Shown here one piece after another: positions 62,701 through 64,000 of a DNA stretch of 64,000 nucleotides; the first letter of the stretch is position 1; each line of letters opens with the position of its first letter. The DNA is from Verrucomicrobiaceae bacterium (lineage in GTDB: Bacteria > Verrucomicrobiota > Verrucomicrobiia > Verrucomicrobiales > Verrucomicrobiaceae): the NCBI GenBank assembly GCA_027486585.1, contig JAIXOU010000097.1, forward strand, positions 1 to 64,000, read 5' to 3'. Under the pieces are notes generated by a model that was given only the letters and a program-made list of their open reading frames with translations, was not told the origin of the DNA and made no database searches. Position numbers and translations under genes: made by a program.

Positions 62701-64000
62701 TGACCCGTAGAAGTCAGTGTCACACTGACCGCAGAGGCTGGATTGCTCGGTCCGACGAGAGAGACGTCAATCGTATCCGTGCCGGCATCTTCCGTGATAA
62801 CCGTGTTTGATCCAGACTCCGTCACCGCGATTCGATTCGCCGTGCTATCATCATCATTCACCGTCACGGTGATGTCTGGGGCAACCATGCCATTGTAATT
62901 GATATCCGCTGTCCCAGAAACCGTCGTTGCATTTTGCACCGTCAGAACCTGCGTGGGCTCTGCCGCAGTATTGCTCGTGCCTGTGATTGTGATGGCCTTC
63001 AAAGTGCCCGCTACATCGGCATTCGTGAATGTCACCGTAGTTGGAGTAAAGGTGAGCTGCGTCGTATTCGTGACCCCATTGAGCACATTTAAGAAAGCCG
63101 ACGGCGTAACCACGACTGAGGTGCCTACAGGCGGAGTCGTGCCCAGGGAAACATTGTAGACGAGGCCGGCGCCACCTTCCGTGATCGTCCCGTTCGTGGC
63201 ACTCACATAGACGGCTGGCCTGCTGGCTTCATTGTCACCAATACTGCAGGTGACATTGGCTGTATCACTCGCGCTAAAATTCCCGGAAACATTCGAAGTA
63301 TAAACAACCGTGCTCGAATGTGCACCCTCGGAGATTGCATCATCAACAGGCGTGACGACCACCGTTTGCGGTATGTTCCAGTTGCTCGGAGTGAAGATCA
63401 GTGTCGGTTTATCCACCGTCAGCTGGTTTGCCGAGCCAAAGGTCGCCGTTAGGGTGACATCCGCGATAGGCGCACGACGCAGAGCTACTTCAATGCTGTC
63501 TGTCATACCACCTTCAATAACACGCGTGGCATTGTTAGAGGCCACGATCTGCACGCCAACACCAGGCGCTCCATTATTCATGTCATCATTATCGAGGATG
63601 ACCACTGGCAGGCTGGCATTCAGATTGGTAAAACCTGCCGCAGATCCAGCAGCCGTGGCTGCCAGGACGCTGTCGTTCGTGATCGGCTCAGGCCACGTGT
63701 CATTCACCGCCGTGACCGTCACCGAAACAGGTGTATTCCAATTCGCAGTCGTAAAGGTAATCGTCGCTGGGCTGTAGCTCAGCTGCGCCGAGCCGATCAA
63801 ATTCACCACCACATTCGAAACCGGTGCCGCAGGTCCAGCTAAAGAAACATTGATCGTATCTGTAGCACCACCTTCCGTCACTGTCGTATTACCGCCAGTC
63901 GCAGCTAGCACGATAGCAGGTCCAGTATCATTATCCGTGATCGCCACCACCACATCCGCCACAGGTGAGTTAGTATAACGTGTATCTGTGCTAACGGCTG
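59736..64000 (-). CDS. Giant exported-type Calx-beta repeat protein with DUF1800-like tail (5' end outside window)
   Basis: The frame stays open to the window edge; the track's start at 63962 is only a GTG inside a repeat, so at least 1420 residues are visible and the N-terminus is missing. Eleven to twelve Calx-beta-like units fill it, in a repeating three-type order, then a tail (AVIDQLDLWWCGGRMKAKWP; VRDRCRFAAFLVSVAPAA) homologous to the end of the first giant. By that homology the missing N-terminal part should contain a signal peptide and the main DUF1800 domain. DUF1501 copy B follows 18 bases on. Function unknown; probably a surface protein. Confidence 0.88.
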   Translation of the reverse strand, partial: AVSTDTRYTNSPVADVVVAITDNDTGPAIVLAATGGNTTVTEGGATDTINVSLAGPAAPVSNVVVNLIGSAQLSYSPATITFTTANWNTPVSVTVTAVNDTWPEPITNDSVLAATAAGSAAGFTNLNASLPVVILDNDDMNNGAPGVGVQIVASNNATRVIEGGMTDSIEVALRRAPIADVTLTATFGSANQLTVDKPTLIFTPSNWNIPQTVVVTPVDDAISEGAHSSTVVYTSNVSGNFSASDTANVTCSIGDNEASRPAVYVSATNGTITEGGAGLVYNVSLGTTPPVGTSVVVTPSAFLNVLNGVTNTTQLTFTPTTVTFTNADVAGTLKAITITGTSNTAAEPTQVLTVQNATTVSGTADINYNGMVAPDITVTVNDDDSTANRIAVTESGSNTVITEDAGTDTIDVSLVGPSNPASAVSVTLTSTGQTLFSNGGAPSASLTLSFTAVNAAQTITLTPVADFLTEGVTTDTITLTTPSSAAAGFVSLSMTQVLRILDNDDIITNAITVAQTNTNTRVIEGGMTDTIEVHLRRQPTGTVTLTPNFTNAGQITLSPNTLTFNANDWATPKVVTVTATDDAVIEGAHSSNLFYSASGSGYVNTDISTAFTISIGDNEAANPAVTITPVSGSVTEGGSTFIYTVGLAASPLTGATVRVTPSAFFNNATSTGQISFNPTSLDFSQAAGATVWNRTTSNTITVTATDDTTAEAIMNMIVANTVTIQAGTDARYNGTIAPDIALAVNDNETSRLVGTTTGQLFGTNYVVVAEDAGTDTLQVRLTGPAPAAGSPVTVSVARAGAQVQFAFADGSTSTSAQTLTFTDTNHTVPQTLTIMSAADTTVEGVHTDTINITTNASQPAPYTSLSTAIPVRIIDNDDQARSLISVYQSGNVTKVVEGGFTDSYSVILRRAPSANVVLSASYNPSQITLSATDLTFTPANWNVPQVITVTAVDDSDIENVHTSAINYVSSSAGGYLLTDLASVTVAIGDNDVKGTAMVNVVESGGFTRLGEGSTNTDTYTIALGFKPTANVTITPQAHNPLTGITGTNLVTFSAPLVFTPVNWNTPQTVTVTLANDTTNNNNRFVFIGHRISTTDTNYATFSVPSVNAIIGDDDESTNAIYVLNTGGSTVMYESGAPNSDQVYVMLRKKPTATVTVTPTLNTASQVTFSPANLSFTTTDWNLPQLLTVTAVNDAVVEGIPATYTLTCTPNVAGGYGAANTGALAGISIYDVSSRLVISQPTTSVSEGGTATYTVALSGAPTADVTVTIVTQKHARPNGYLAQQFGYFANDLPNSTQQRDNMLFDWTELSATYTTAYQAARGAATETTTNAPTFHLAGTKAVIDQLDLWWCGGRMKAKWPDGTAATVPPTNQRQPIIDAILNAYATTTLSSAGTTFTDQVRDRCRFAAFLVSVAPAAITAH
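60646..63926 (-). repeat. Three-domain super-repeat (about 360 aa, 1.09 kb) in the second giant
   Basis: Units recur in a fixed order: type C (EDAGTDTI.VSL.GP start, ILDNDD end), type A (RVIEGGMTDSIEV.LRR.P start, SIGDNEA end), type B (VTEGG...Y.V.L...P start, NY/RYNG..APDI.VNDD end). Visible order is end-of-B, then C-A-B at about 63926-62847, C-A-B at about 62846-61755 and C-A-B-like at about 61754-60646. Periods are about 360, 364 and 369 residues. Coordinates of each turn are hand-counted. Confidence 0.75.

Noticed and set aside
50540-63926. Repeats in the giants as a possible CRISPR or DNA satellite
   Set aside because: The repetition is at protein level with 105-125-residue units and diverged DNA; there are no short identical direct repeats with spacers.

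Overview
The window looks like chromosome of a Verrucomicrobiota bacterium close to Prosthecobacter/Verrucomicrobium. The evidence is the mix of families typical of that phylum: a PVC-type haem-binding protein with a C-terminal CxxCH, three DUF1501 proteins with Tat-like signals, DUF1800 giants, a formylglycine sulfatase, DUF1080, an RraA-like protein and sialidase-like BNR proteins. Most leader genes have pyrimidine-rich 5' sequences without a clear Shine-Dalgarno. This assignment is inferred from gene content only; there is no rRNA here. No tRNA, CRISPR, transposase or prophage was seen. Layout, 0-13 kb: the 3' end of folP; a minus-strand run (haem protein, recO, TPR protein, ABC-type binding lipoprotein, yggS); plus-strand cca, an AraC-type regulator and clpP with a strong terminator; a minus-strand methyltransferase, a small lipoprotein, an orphan DUF1501 protein and an unknown protein. 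13-25.8 kb: a lipoprotein, a methyltransferase, then an operon of an unknown secreted 535-aa protein, a sulfatase and L-serine dehydratase. An exported alpha/beta hydrolase faces a DUF1080 protein. A GntR/LacI-type regulator then heads a nanA-like lyase, rraA-like and BNR-sialidase-like gene set. 25.8-36 kb: a three-gene RND efflux operon (minus), compositionally distinct, with a REP-like double hairpin at the start of its outer-membrane gene and a LysR relic upstream. Next comes a plus-strand operon of a Tat-exported TIM-barrel-like hydrolase, an alpha/beta hydrolase and a second, canonical sialidase, preceded by a 19-bp perfect palindrome. 36-43 kb: hflX, a TauE/SafE half-transporter, mfd, a class-C beta-lactamase-like serine hydrolase, a RelE/ParE-like protein and a 51-aa membrane ORF missing from the ORF track. 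43-64 kb is the most unusual part. On the plus strand, one polypeptide fuses an MbnP-like domain to a MauG/MbnH-type di-haem peroxidase, followed by a PQQ-type sugar dehydrogenase with a DNRLRE-like domain. Converging on it is a >16 kb minus-strand set: two tandem cassettes, each a giant Calx-beta-like repeat protein followed by a DUF1501 protein, ending in a Tat-exported Rieske protein and separated by a GspG-tail-like gene. In the complete giant the Calx-beta array lies inside the DUF1800 domain: the main part is N-terminal to the array and the domain's last stretch reappears after it. The second giant has the same tail and is built from a three-domain super-repeat of about 360 residues. Together these genes suggest an exported, surface-associated redox/metal system of unknown function; this is the best candidate for an undescribed system in the window.
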